NCBI RefSeq assembly: GCF_004342845.1
Contig: NZ_SLXB01000016.1
Span: 28,162 to 92,161, forward strand
Direction of reading: 5' to 3'
Source of the DNA: Prevotella heparinolytica
GTDB lineage: Bacteria > Bacteroidota > Bacteroidia > Bacteroidales > Bacteroidaceae
Length of the DNA: 64,000 nt
A program made the position numbers and the translations under genes. Positions 9,506-17,716 of the stretch are shown here, in pieces; within the stretch, counting starts at the first letter, position 1; each line of letters opens with the position of its first letter. Under the pieces are notes generated by a model, which was given only the letters and a program-made list of their open reading frames with translations, did not search any database and had not been told where the DNA came from.

Positions 9506-10243
9506 ATGGTTGAGCAAAGTGAAATGATTTTTGGCGTCCGTACCGTAATAGAGGCCATTCAGGCAGGAAAAGATATTGATAAGATATTGGTGAAAAAAGA
9601 CATTCAGAGCGATTTGTCAAAAGAATTGTTCGCTGTCTTGAAGGGTACATTGATACCTGTACAGCGTGTTCCGGTTGAGCGGATTAATCGCATAACTCGT
9701 AAAAATCATCAGGGAGTGGTTGCCTTTATTTCATCAGTGACGTATCAGAAAACGGAACATCTGGTACCGTTCCTTTTCGAACAAGGAAAGAATCCGCTGT
9801 TTGTGATGCTTGATGGAATTACGGATGTTCGTAACTTTGGAGCCATAGCCCGTACGTGCGAGTGCGCAGCAGTGGATGCGGTGATTATTCCTGCAAAGAA
9901 TAGTGTGTCGGTCAATGCGGATGCCATGAAAACTTCGGCAGGAGCATTGCACACGTTGCCTGTTTGCCGTGAGCAGAGTTTGAAAGAAACACTTCAGTTT
10001 CTCAAAGAGAGTGGCTTCCGGATTGTGGCAGCCACTGAGAAAGGAGATTATGAATATACCAAAGCTGATTATACCGGTCCGATGTGCATCATTATGGGGG
10101 CTGAAGACCGGGGGGTCTCTTATGACAATCTGGCATTGTGTGACGAATGGGTGAAAATACCTATGCTGGGAACTATCGAATCCTTGAATGTTTCTGTTGC
10201 TGCCGGTATTTTGATTTATGAAGCTGTAAAACAAAGGTACTAA
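9506..10243 (+). CDS. rlmB: 23S rRNA 2'-O-methyltransferase of the SpoU/TrmH family
   Basis: A 245-residue SPOUT-class methyltransferase, most likely RlmB, which methylates G2251 in the peptidyl-transferase loop. The N-terminal L30e-like substrate-binding domain (MIFGVRTVIEAIQAGKDID, RKNHQGVVAFIS) precedes the SpoU catalytic domain. SpoU motifs are clear: LDGITDVRNFGAIARTCE (motif 1 with conserved Asn and Arg), IIMGAEDRGVS (motif 2) and IPMLGTIESLNVSVAAGI (motif 3). TrmH-family members with related specificities cannot be fully separated by eye. It is 3 bp upstream of the TPR pseudoprotease gene, so the two are cotranscribed. Confidence 0.9.
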   Translation: MVEQSEMIFGVRTVIEAIQAGKDIDKILVKKDIQSDLSKELFAVLKGTLIPVQRVPVERINRITRKNHQGVVAFISSVTYQKTEHLVPFLFEQGKNPLFVMLDGITDVRNFGAIARTCECAAVDAVIIPAKNSVSVNADAMKTSAGALHTLPVCREQSLKETLQFLKESGFRIVAATEKGDYEYTKADYTGPMCIIMGAEDRGVSYDNLALCDEWVKIPMLGTIESLNVSVAAGILIYEAVKQRY

Positions 10244-10246
10244 GAT

Positions 10247-11950
10247 ATGAAAAAGAAATTGCTGTTGATATGCACGCTCTGTGTGTTGGCCCAATGGAGT
10301 GTGGCACAAGCTCCGAAGTGGATAGATAAAGCCAAGCGTGCTGTTTTTTCTGTGGTTACTTATGATCGTAATGATAAGATACTGAACACTGGCAACGGTT
10401 TTTTTGTCACAGAAGAGGGAGTTGCCTTGTCGGATTATACCTTGTTTAAAGGAGCCGAGCGTGCAGTTGTGATGACCTCTGATGGGGTACAGATGTCTGT
10501 TGAGGCTATTATGGGAGCCAATGATATGTATGATGTGGTGAGATTTCGGGTTGCTACTTCCGGAAAGAAAGTTCCTGCCTTGACTTTAGCTTCTGTTGCT
10601 TCAGCGGTGGGAACCGATGTATATCTGTTACCGTACTCCACTCAAAAGAATCGTTCTTATACTGCCGGAAAAATAAAAGAAACGACCAAAATAGCCGATA
10701 AGTATTCTTATTATACGCTTGATATGCATTTGAAGGAGAAGATGGTGAGTTGTCCGGTGATGACGGCGGACGGACAAGTGTTCGGATTGGTTCAGCAATC
10801 TGTTGGACAAGATACTGCTGGTATTTGTTATGCCATTGATGCCCAATTTGCGATGGCGCAGAATATTTCGCCGTTTTCCTATGGAGATATGGCTTTGAAG
10901 AATATCGGAATCAAGAAAGCACTACCTGATACGGAAGAGCAAGCCTTAGTTTTTCTTTATATGGCTTCTTCACAGCTTTCTCCGGAAAAGTATATGGAGA
11001 CTCTGGATAATTTTATCGCACAATATCCTAATAGTGCAGATGGTTATCTTCGCCGCGCTTCTCAGCAAATGTTCATGTCAAATGACAATGTTTCCATGGA
11101 TAAGGTTTCCGATGACATGGATAAAGCATTGAAGGTTGCCGTGAAGAAAGACGATGTTTTCTTTAACCGTGCTAAAATAATATATAGTTATGTATTGGGA
11201 AAACCGGAAAAGGTATATAAATCCTGGTCATATGATACTGCTTTGGAAGAGATAAAGAAAGCGATGGAAATAGAGAACTTGCCTGTTTATCAGCAATTGG
11301 AGGGAGACATTTTATTTGCCAAACAGGATTATCCGGCGGCATTTGTCTGCTACGATAAAGTGAACCATAGTAACATGGCATCGCCGGCCACTTTCTTTAG
11401 TGCAGCAAAGACCAAGGAACTGATGCAGGCACCTGTTGAAGAAGTGCTGGCTTTGATGGATAGTTGTGTTATGCGTCTTTCCCAACCATATACGGAAGAA
11501 GTAGCTCCTTATCTGTTGGAACGTGCACAAGTCCGTATGAATGCCGGTGAAGCGCGTAATGCAGTATTGGATTATGATGCATATTATAAAGCTGTGAAAG
11601 GTAATGTCAATGATATGTTTTATTATTATCGTGAACAGGCTGCCTTGAAAGCCAAACAATATCAGCGTGCACTGGATGATATGACAAAGGCCATTGAACT
11701 GAACCCGAATGAATTGACTTATCGTGCAGAGCTGGCGGTAGTAAATATCCGTGTCGGACGTTATGAAGAAGCATTGGAAGTGCTGAAAGCTGCTTTGGCC
11801 AAAGATTCCAAATATGCAGAAGCATATCGTCTGATGGGGATCGCACAAATTCAGTTAAAGAAGAATAAGGAAGCTTGTGACAGCTTTAGCAAAGCAAAGG
11901 AGTTGGGAGACGTTAATGTGGACGCATTGATAGAAAAGCATTGCAAATAA
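10247..11950 (+). CDS. Exported trypsin-like pseudoprotease with TPR repeats
   Basis: A 567-residue protein with a Sec signal peptide (cleavage near WSVAQA, residues 16-22). Residues 25-215 align with an HtrA/trypsin-like domain, but the catalytic positions are altered: SDYTL replaces the TNYHV motif (Thr65 at the His position), Asp96 is kept, and KMVSCP replaces GNSGGP (Val168 at the Ser position). Residues 225-567 are tetratricopeptide-like helices, clearest in the last 110 residues (YQRALDDMTKAIELNP, YEEALEVLKAAL). It is probably a periplasmic binding or scaffold protein rather than a protease. It lies 3 bp after rlmB. Confidence 0.82.
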   Translation: MKKKLLLICTLCVLAQWSVAQAPKWIDKAKRAVFSVVTYDRNDKILNTGNGFFVTEEGVALSDYTLFKGAERAVVMTSDGVQMSVEAIMGANDMYDVVRFRVATSGKKVPALTLASVASAVGTDVYLLPYSTQKNRSYTAGKIKETTKIADKYSYYTLDMHLKEKMVSCPVMTADGQVFGLVQQSVGQDTAGICYAIDAQFAMAQNISPFSYGDMALKNIGIKKALPDTEEQALVFLYMASSQLSPEKYMETLDNFIAQYPNSADGYLRRASQQMFMSNDNVSMDKVSDDMDKALKVAVKKDDVFFNRAKIIYSYVLGKPEKVYKSWSYDTALEEIKKAMEIENLPVYQQLEGDILFAKQDYPAAFVCYDKVNHSNMASPATFFSAAKTKELMQAPVEEVLALMDSCVMRLSQPYTEEVAPYLLERAQVRMNAGEARNAVLDYDAYYKAVKGNVNDMFYYYREQAALKAKQYQRALDDMTKAIELNPNELTYRAELAVVNIRVGRYEEALEVLKAALAKDSKYAEAYRLMGIAQIQLKKNKEACDSFSKAKELGDVNVDALIEKHCK

Positions 11951-11955
11951 GAATG

Positions 11956-11991
11956 AATAAAGGCTCTGTTTTCGCAAGCAAAGCCTTTATT
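11956..11991 (+). terminator. Hairpin after the TPR pseudoprotease gene
   Basis: AATAAAGGCT (11956-11965) and AGCCTTTATT (11982-11991) form a perfect 10-bp stem with a 16-nt loop just after the stop codon. No long T-run follows. Confidence 0.5.
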
Positions 11992-12161
11992 GGGAAAATT
12001 CCCGTGTTAAAGAAGTTAAGTCTGGCTCATAAAAGGTATGAGTGAAATTGCTTTTATATAGTAAATACATGAGGATTCGAAGTACTGCTTATGTTTTGAA
12101 CCTTTTTTAAAGTATGAGCAATATATGTACTATTATTAACCATATAAAACCATTGGAAATG

Positions 12162-12536
12162 ATGAAAAAAACAATTTGCAGCCCCAAAGCGCCGGGTGCT
12201 ATAGGTCCATATAGTCAGGCTGTTGAGGCTAACGGGATGGTGTTTGTTTCCGGTCAATTACCCATTGATGCAGCTACCGGAGTAATGGCGGAAGGGGCAG
12301 AAGCACAAGCCCGCCAATCCTTGGAAAACATGAAGCATATTCTGGAAGAGGCAGGTTTGGATATGAGCAACATTGTAAAAACCACTGTCTTTCTGGCAGA
12401 CATGTCTTTATTTGCCGATATGAATAAGGTTTATGCCACTTATTTTGACGGAGCTTTTCCCGCACGCTCAGCCGTTGCCGTAAAGGCATTGCCCAAGGAC
12501 GCTTTAGTGGAGATTGAGTGCATCGCGGTTCGCTAA
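12162..12536 (+). CDS. ridA: RidA family enamine/imine deaminase
   Basis: A 124-residue trimeric protein of the RidA (YjgF/YER057c/UK114) family, which hydrolyses reactive enamine and imine intermediates released by PLP enzymes. Signature segments are present: APGAIGPYSQAVEANGMVFVSGQLP, the VKTTVFLADM strand, and PARSAVAVKALPKDALVEIECIA, including the conserved Arg of the active site. I place the start at MKKTICSPKAPG; an ATG one codon earlier and another 48 bp upstream are in frame but extend beyond the family's normal N-terminus. Its last 33 bases overlap the 3' end of folC on the other strand. Confidence 0.93.
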   Translation: MKKTICSPKAPGAIGPYSQAVEANGMVFVSGQLPIDAATGVMAEGAEAQARQSLENMKHILEEAGLDMSNIVKTTVFLADMSLFADMNKVYATYFDGAFPARSAVAVKALPKDALVEIECIAVR

Positions 12537-13757
12537 TAAGTCGGCCACAATAAAACTACTGCCTCCTACGAAGATAAAGTCTTCCGGGAGGCTTTTTTCT
12601 TGTGCAGCTCGTACGGCCGAAGGTACATCTGGATAGCAGTTGCCTTTGAGCCCGGCACTTTCCGCAAGTTTTTGTAAATCATTTGCCGGCAAGGCACGTT
12701 TTACGCTGGCTTGGGTAAAATAGTAAATTGCATCTTCGGGCAGCAATGCCAGCACGCCTTGTATATCTTTATCATTCACCATGCCGATGATAATATGCAG
12801 ATTGTGAAAAGCCTGTTGTTTAAGTTGCTCTACTATATAGGTGATTCCACCCACATTGTGTCCTGTATCGCAGATTAGGATAGGGTGGTTTTGCAACTTT
12901 TGCCAACGCCCCATCAAGCCGGTCAGCTCAGTTACGTGGGCAAAACCTCTGCGAACAGATTGTTCATCCAGTCGATAACCGGCTTCTTTCAGGAGTGGAA
13001 GGGCTGTGAGAATAGTACGGGAGTTTTTTTTCTGATAGAGTCCCTTTAGTTCATATTCTATACCGGGATAATCCTCACGTCCATTTTCTTCTGCAAAATA
13101 GATGGGAGCATTTACTTCTCCGGCTCTCTTTTGAAATACGGCTTTAGTTTCCGGGGTTGTTTCGCCGATCATTACGGGGATGTCGCTTTTAATGATTCCT
13201 GCCTTTTCTCTTGCAATTTGGGGCAATGTATTCCCTAAGAATTGAGTGTGGTCAAGACTGATATTAGTGATGATACATAAATCCGGATGGATTATGTTGG
13301 TGCAGTCCAAGCGTCCTCCCAGTCCCACTTCTATCACAGCTACATCTATTTCCACATCGGCAAAGTACCGGAAAGCCATAGCGGTGGTTAATTCAAAAAA
13401 GGACGGATGCAGCGGTTCAAAAAAGCAACGTTCCTCTTCCACAAAACGGATGACATACTCTTCCGGTATGGGTTGTCCATTGACGCGGATACGTTCGCGA
13501 AAATCCACCAAATGGGGCGAGGTATATAGCCCCACGCTATAGCCCGCTTCTTGCAGTATGGCTGCAATGGTATGCGAGCAAGAGCCTTTACCGTTGGTAC
13601 CTGCCACATGAATGGTGCGAAACTTGCGATGTGGGTGGCCGAAGTGCTCATCCAGTGCCAAAGTGTTTTCCAATCCTTCTTTATAGGCCGAACCTCCTAC
13701 TTGTTGAAACATGGGAGTGCTGTTATATAAATAGGTTAAAGTGTCCTGATAATCCAT
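12504..13757 (-). CDS. folC: Bifunctional folylpolyglutamate synthase / dihydrofolate synthase
   Basis: A 417-residue Mur-ligase-like ATPase that adds Glu to dihydropteroate and to folates. The P-loop HVAGTNGKGSCSHTIAA is near residue 50, followed by the signature GLYTSPHLVDFRERIRVNG; later ligands are seen in VAVIEVGLGGRLDCTN and NISLDHTQFLGNT. The C-terminal ligase domain contains CDTGHNVGGITY and ends in GGSSFIVADLLA. It is transcribed from a consensus promoter at 13823-13853. Its end overlaps ridA by 33 bp in a convergent arrangement, with both proteins keeping normal C-termini. Confidence 0.95.
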   Translation of the reverse strand: MDYQDTLTYLYNSTPMFQQVGGSAYKEGLENTLALDEHFGHPHRKFRTIHVAGTNGKGSCSHTIAAILQEAGYSVGLYTSPHLVDFRERIRVNGQPIPEEYVIRFVEEERCFFEPLHPSFFELTTAMAFRYFADVEIDVAVIEVGLGGRLDCTNIIHPDLCIITNISLDHTQFLGNTLPQIAREKAGIIKSDIPVMIGETTPETKAVFQKRAGEVNAPIYFAEENGREDYPGIEYELKGLYQKKNSRTILTALPLLKEAGYRLDEQSVRRGFAHVTELTGLMGRWQKLQNHPILICDTGHNVGGITYIVEQLKQQAFHNLHIIIGMVNDKDIQGVLALLPEDAIYYFTQASVKRALPANDLQKLAESAGLKGNCYPDVPSAVRAAQEKSLPEDFIFVGGSSFIVADLLANRDALNLH

Positions 13758-13822
13758 CTTTTGTAATATTTAACGAGAAAGAAATCTTTTTCTCTGTATT
13801 AAATTGTTATCTTTAAGGACAA

Positions 13823-13853
13823 CAAAGATAACGTAAACCGTAGGTTATACAAA
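13823..13853 (-). promoter_or_regulatory. Bacteroides-type promoter for folC
   Basis: Reading the minus strand, TTTG (13850-13853) and TATCTTTG (13823-13830) are separated by exactly 19 bp. The folC start lies about 65 bp downstream. Confidence 0.85.
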
Positions 13854-13926
13854 AGAAGCACGCTTGTTTTTTATTGCCTGAATATGGTTTTGCTTTATCC
13901 TGAAAAACATTAATAATTAAAATTTA

Positions 13927-15258
13927 ATGAGTATGGGAGCCAAGAAAAATTTTGTGATTGATACGAATGTTATTCTTCACGATTATAATTGTCTGAAAAA
14001 TTTCCAAGAAAACGACATTTATCTCCCCATCGTGGTCCTTGAAGAGTTGGATAAATTTAAGAAAGGCAATGAGCAGATCAATTTCAATGCCCGTGAATTT
14101 GTCCGCGAACTCGATTTGATAACCGATGACAATCTTTTCACTCGCGGTGCTCCGTTGGGCGAAGGCTTGGGTCGGCTGTTTGTTGTGACGGGTACGATAA
14201 ATTCTTCCCGAGTGCATGATTCCTTTCCCGAGCGCATTCCCGACCATCAGATTCTGTCAGTGACAGACTGGCTGACCGAGAAATATCCGAAGATGAAATC
14301 CATTTTGGTCACGAAAGATGTGAATCTACGGATGAAAGCCCGTTCTATTGGTCTGCTGTGTGAAGATTATATCAACGATAAAGTGGTGAACCTTGACATC
14401 TTTGAAAAATCGAATGAAGTATTTGAGGGAGTTGACCCCACTTTGATAGACCGTATTTATTCTTCGAAGGAAGGATTGGATATCAGTGAATTCGACTTTA
14501 AGGATATTGTTCATCCCAATGATTGCTTTGTATTGAAAAGTGACCGAAACAGCGTGCTTGCTCGTTATAATCCTTTTACTCACTCCGTCTGCCGGGTAAA
14601 CAAAACCAAAAATTACGGTATTGAGCCTCGTAATGCCGAACAGAGCTTTGCCTTTGAAGTGCTGAACGACCCGGATGTAAAGCTTATAGCCCTGACCGGT
14701 AAGGCCGGAACCGGCAAAACATTATTGGCACTGGCTGCTGCTTTGGGAAAACTGACAGATTATAAGCAAATCCTTTTGGCTCGTCCCATTGTGGCATTGT
14801 CTAATAAAGATCTCGGCTATCTTCCCGGAGATGCAAATGAGAAAGTTGCCCCTTATATGCAGCCTCTATTTGATAATCTGAATGTGATAAAGCATCAATT
14901 TTCGGCTAACTCCAGCGAAGTGAAACGCCTGGAAGACATGCAAAAAAGCGAACAATTGGTAATTGAAGCTTTGGCTTTTATTCGCGGACGCAGTTTGAGC
15001 GAGACTTATTGCATTATTGATGAGGCTCAGAATTTGACGCCGCATGAAATAAAAACGATAATTACCCGTGCCGGTGAAGGAACAAAGATGGTGTTCACGG
15101 GTGATATTCAGCAGATAGACCAACCGTATCTGGATAGCCAATCCAATGGGCTGGTTTATATGATAGACCGCATGAAAGATCAAAATCTTTTTGCACATGT
15201 CAATCTGGTGAAAGGAGAGCGTAGTCCGTTGAGTGAATTGGCAAGCAATCTGATGTGA
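13927..15258 (+). CDS. PhoH-like ATPase with N-terminal PIN domain
   Basis: A 443-residue protein of the PhoH2 type. The N-terminal PIN ribonuclease-like domain begins with FVIDTNVILHDY and contains VVLEELDKFKKGN and VTKDVNLRMKARS, giving the acidic residues of the metal site. The C-terminal PhoH ATPase has Walker A GKAGTGKT at about residues 259-266, the conserved LARPIVALSNKDLGYLPGD, and Walker B YCIIDEAQNLTPHEIKTI with VFTGDIQQID. Related PhoH2 proteins are RNA-unwinding nucleases; whether this one is part of a toxin-antitoxin pair is doubtful, since no small partner gene precedes it. It starts 169 bp from the divergent folC. Confidence 0.9.
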   Translation: MSMGAKKNFVIDTNVILHDYNCLKNFQENDIYLPIVVLEELDKFKKGNEQINFNAREFVRELDLITDDNLFTRGAPLGEGLGRLFVVTGTINSSRVHDSFPERIPDHQILSVTDWLTEKYPKMKSILVTKDVNLRMKARSIGLLCEDYINDKVVNLDIFEKSNEVFEGVDPTLIDRIYSSKEGLDISEFDFKDIVHPNDCFVLKSDRNSVLARYNPFTHSVCRVNKTKNYGIEPRNAEQSFAFEVLNDPDVKLIALTGKAGTGKTLLALAAALGKLTDYKQILLARPIVALSNKDLGYLPGDANEKVAPYMQPLFDNLNVIKHQFSANSSEVKRLEDMQKSEQLVIEALAFIRGRSLSETYCIIDEAQNLTPHEIKTIITRAGEGTKMVFTGDIQQIDQPYLDSQSNGLVYMIDRMKDQNLFAHVNLVKGERSPLSELASNLM

Positions 15259-15281
15259 TGTTGTTATGAAAGAACGTTTCT

Positions 15282-15317
15282 ACCCGTCTTCCGGTCGTAA
15301 AAGACAAGGAGACGGGT
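15282..15317 (+). terminator. Terminator-like hairpin after the PhoH-like gene
   Basis: ACCCGTCT (15282-15289) pairs perfectly with AGACGGGT (15310-15317), with a 20-nt loop, followed by TTCTTTTG. It sits 23 bp past the stop codon. Confidence 0.6.
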
Positions 15318-15364
15318 TTCTTTTGTAATTCATTATAATTCTGCTTCTTATGATAGTGCGCATG

Positions 15365-15518
15365 TAAGCCCGCATGTTAGTGAACGTAATCCCACACTTT
15401 AGCAGACCTATGCCCACACTTTAGCGAATGCAAGCCCACACTTCAGAGCACGTATGCCCACACTTCAGAAGAGATATGCCCACACTTCAGGAGGCATAAG
15501 CCTACACCTTGGCGGTGG
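15365..15518. repeat. Tandem array A: seven 22-bp units
   Basis: Seven contiguous units begin at 15365, 15387, 15409, 15431, 15453, 15475 and 15497, each exactly 22 bp. The common part is TAWGCCCACACTTYAG followed by six variable bases; the outer units are more degenerate (CCCGCATGTTAG at the left, CCTACACCTTGG at the right). The array fills the gap between the PhoH-like terminator and the promoter of the sugar dehydratase gene. Unlike the other five arrays in the window, this unit is not an obvious palindrome. No reading frame or promoter explains it. Confidence 0.9.
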
Positions 15519-15631
15519 CAATTAAAGCGGAAGCATGCAACATGGAATCTTCTCTTCGTGTTTTATTTATAATATCATCCTTGAAAGAGTGTGAGAAAAA
15601 TCAATTCTTTATAACATTTTTTTATTGTTTC

Positions 15632-15664
15632 TTTGCTTTTCTTGGATGAAATAGTGTATATTTG
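15632..15664 (+). promoter_or_regulatory. Bacteroides-type promoter for the sugar dehydratase gene
   Basis: TTTG (15632-15635) and TATATTTG (15657-15664) with a 21-bp spacer. The box overlaps an in-frame TTG at 15662, which argues that the TTG is not the translation start and that the ATG at 15695 is. Confidence 0.8.
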
Positions 15665-15694
15665 CGAATCCTAAAACAAAAACTATTAAACGCA

Positions 15695-17602
15695 ATGAAA
15701 CTGAAATTTATTCAGCGGTATCTCTCTGCAAAGGTATTACCGATATGGACTATTCTATTGATTGATGTATTTATCATCATCATATCAAGTATTTTGGCTT
15801 ATATTCTGAGGTATGATCTCAGAAGTGTTTTCTTGGAATCTTCAAACATTGACAAAGTTATTTTGGGAGCAGTAATCGTCAACCTTATATTTTTCCGCGT
15901 ATTCCGTACTTACTCCAATGTGTTGCGCTTTTCTTCTTTCGTCGATATAATGCGCATCTTTGTCTCCTTGACAGTTTCCTATGCAATCTTGATGGCTATA
16001 AATGTGCTGGGAGATAGCTTTTTCAACACCAAGCTGGTCCCTTTCAGTATAATATTCATCTCCTATATCATCAGTTTTGCAATGATGGCCTCTTCGCGTG
16101 TGATAGTCAAGACTATTTTTGACACGTTGAATTTTGACGGCAGGCACAGTGCCAATGTGTTCATCTACGGTGCAAAAGAAGCAGGTGTGAACATAGCCAA
16201 GTCATTGCGTGTCAATCTTCGGAACCATTATCGCTTACGTGGATTCATTGCCGATAAACCCGAACTTATAAATAAGGTTATGATGGGGGTTAAGGTATAT
16301 CCTAATGACGATACGTTGATCGACAACTTACTCGACCGCAATGTGCAGGTGGTTATCATCTCTCCGGCAAAAATGGAGGAACTGCAAAAGTCTGATATGG
16401 CCGACAACATCCTTGCGCACAATATTAAACTTATGACGGCTCCTCCTTTGAGCGATTGGAGTGGGCAGGTCCTGAACCGCACCCAATTAAAGGAAATACA
16501 GATTGAAGACTTGTTACAGCGCAATCCCATTGAGATAGATATCCACAAGGTAGCATCACAGCTTGAAGGTAAGCGGGTATTGATTACCGGTGCGGCTGGT
16601 TCCATAGGCAGTGAGATCATGCGTCAGGTGGCCTCATTCAATCCTTATAAATTGATTCTCGTGGATCAGGCAGAGACTCCGTTGCATAATATCCGTTTGG
16701 AACTACAAGACCGTTGGCGCGACATTGATGCCGAAACGATCATAGCCGATATCTCCAATGTTACCCGGATGGAAGCTATTTTTAAGGAATACAAGCCTCA
16801 GTATATTTTCCATGCTGCTGCTTACAAGCATGTGCCTATGATGGAGGACAATGTTTCCGAGTCCATCCAGATAAACGTATATGGTACTCGTACATTGGCC
16901 GACCTTGCCGTTAAGTATGGTACTGAGAAATTCGTCATGATTTCTACAGATAAAGCAGTGAATCCTACGAACGTCATGGGATGTTCCAAGCGTATCTGTG
17001 AGATTTACGTGCAGTCTTTGGCTAAAAAACTTCAGAAAGAGGGGAGGGAGAATGCCACACAGTTCATCACCACGCGTTTCGGCAATGTGCTGGGATCTAA
17101 CGGTTCTGTTATTCCACGTTTCCGCGACCAGATTCAGCGTGGAGGTCCGGTGACGGTTACGCATCCTGAAATTATCCGCTACTTTATGACCATTCCCGAA
17201 GCCTGCCGTTTGGTGCTTGAGGCAGGAAGTATGGGTAGTGGCGGTGAGATTTATATCTTCGACATGGGCAAGCCGGTGAAGATAGTCGACCTTGCCAAGC
17301 GTATGATTAGCCTTTCAGGCCGCACGGATGTGAAGATTGAGTTCACCGGTCTTCGTCATGGAGAGAAACTCTATGAAGAGCTGCTCAATGTGAAGGAGCT
17401 GACGAAACCCACTTATCACGAGAAGATTATGATTGCCACCGTGCGCGAGTATGATTACGAGGAGGTGAAAGAACGTATCCAGAAACTGATTGATGTGAGC
17501 TATACTTATGATCAGATGAAGATTGTGTCAGCCATGAAAGATATCGTTCCTGAATTTGTGAGCAAGAATTCTTGCTTCGAAGTGTTGGATAAGAGACTTT
17601 GA
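15695..17602 (+). CDS. Membrane-bound nucleoside-diphosphate-sugar 4,6-dehydratase (WbpM/FlaA1-like)
   Basis: A 635-residue inner-membrane enzyme of polysaccharide synthesis. The first 150 residues hold four hydrophobic helices, followed by a CoA-binding-like Rossmann region (NVFIYGAKEAGVNIA) and then a catalytic SDR domain starting near residue 293 with VLITGAAGSIGSEI. The active-site segment reads STDKAVNPTNVMGCSK, that is Met-xxx-Lys instead of Tyr-xxx-Lys, as in WbpM-type UDP-GlcNAc 4,6-dehydratases. It therefore probably makes a UDP-4-keto-6-deoxy sugar for capsule, O-antigen or glycoprotein glycans. No glycosyltransferase gene is adjacent. It has its own promoter and ends at a bidirectional terminator. 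Confidence 0.9.
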   Translation: MKLKFIQRYLSAKVLPIWTILLIDVFIIIISSILAYILRYDLRSVFLESSNIDKVILGAVIVNLIFFRVFRTYSNVLRFSSFVDIMRIFVSLTVSYAILMAINVLGDSFFNTKLVPFSIIFISYIISFAMMASSRVIVKTIFDTLNFDGRHSANVFIYGAKEAGVNIAKSLRVNLRNHYRLRGFIADKPELINKVMMGVKVYPNDDTLIDNLLDRNVQVVIISPAKMEELQKSDMADNILAHNIKLMTAPPLSDWSGQVLNRTQLKEIQIEDLLQRNPIEIDIHKVASQLEGKRVLITGAAGSIGSEIMRQVASFNPYKLILVDQAETPLHNIRLELQDRWRDIDAETIIADISNVTRMEAIFKEYKPQYIFHAAAYKHVPMMEDNVSESIQINVYGTRTLADLAVKYGTEKFVMISTDKAVNPTNVMGCSKRICEIYVQSLAKKLQKEGRENATQFITTRFGNVLGSNGSVIPRFRDQIQRGGPVTVTHPEIIRYFMTIPEACRLVLEAGSMGSGGEIYIFDMGKPVKIVDLAKRMISLSGRTDVKIEFTGLRHGEKLYEELLNVKELTKPTYHEKIMIATVREYDYEEVKERIQKLIDVSYTYDQMKIVSAMKDIVPEFVSKNSCFEVLDKRL

Positions 17603-17645
17603 TCAAGTGCGGCGTGTTTGCCGTAGAAGGAGTCGCAGAAAATAC

Positions 17646-17694
17646 GAGTGAGGTTGTTTCAAAGCGCTTTTATGCTTTTGATACAACCTCACTC
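17646..17694. terminator. Bidirectional terminator between convergent genes
   Basis: GAGTGAGGTTGTTTCAAAG (17646-17664) pairs with CTTTTGATACAACCTCACTC (17675-17694), a 12-bp perfect stem extended past one mismatch. It lies between the sugar dehydratase and the convergent dihydroorotate dehydrogenase-like gene. Confidence 0.75.
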
Positions 17695-17716
17695 TCTCTT
17701 ATGCTCCTTGCCGATT

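Noticed and set aside
15662..15694. TTG at 15662 as start of the sugar dehydratase
   Set aside because: The codon lies inside the -7 box of a good promoter; the ATG at 15695 fits the membrane topology.
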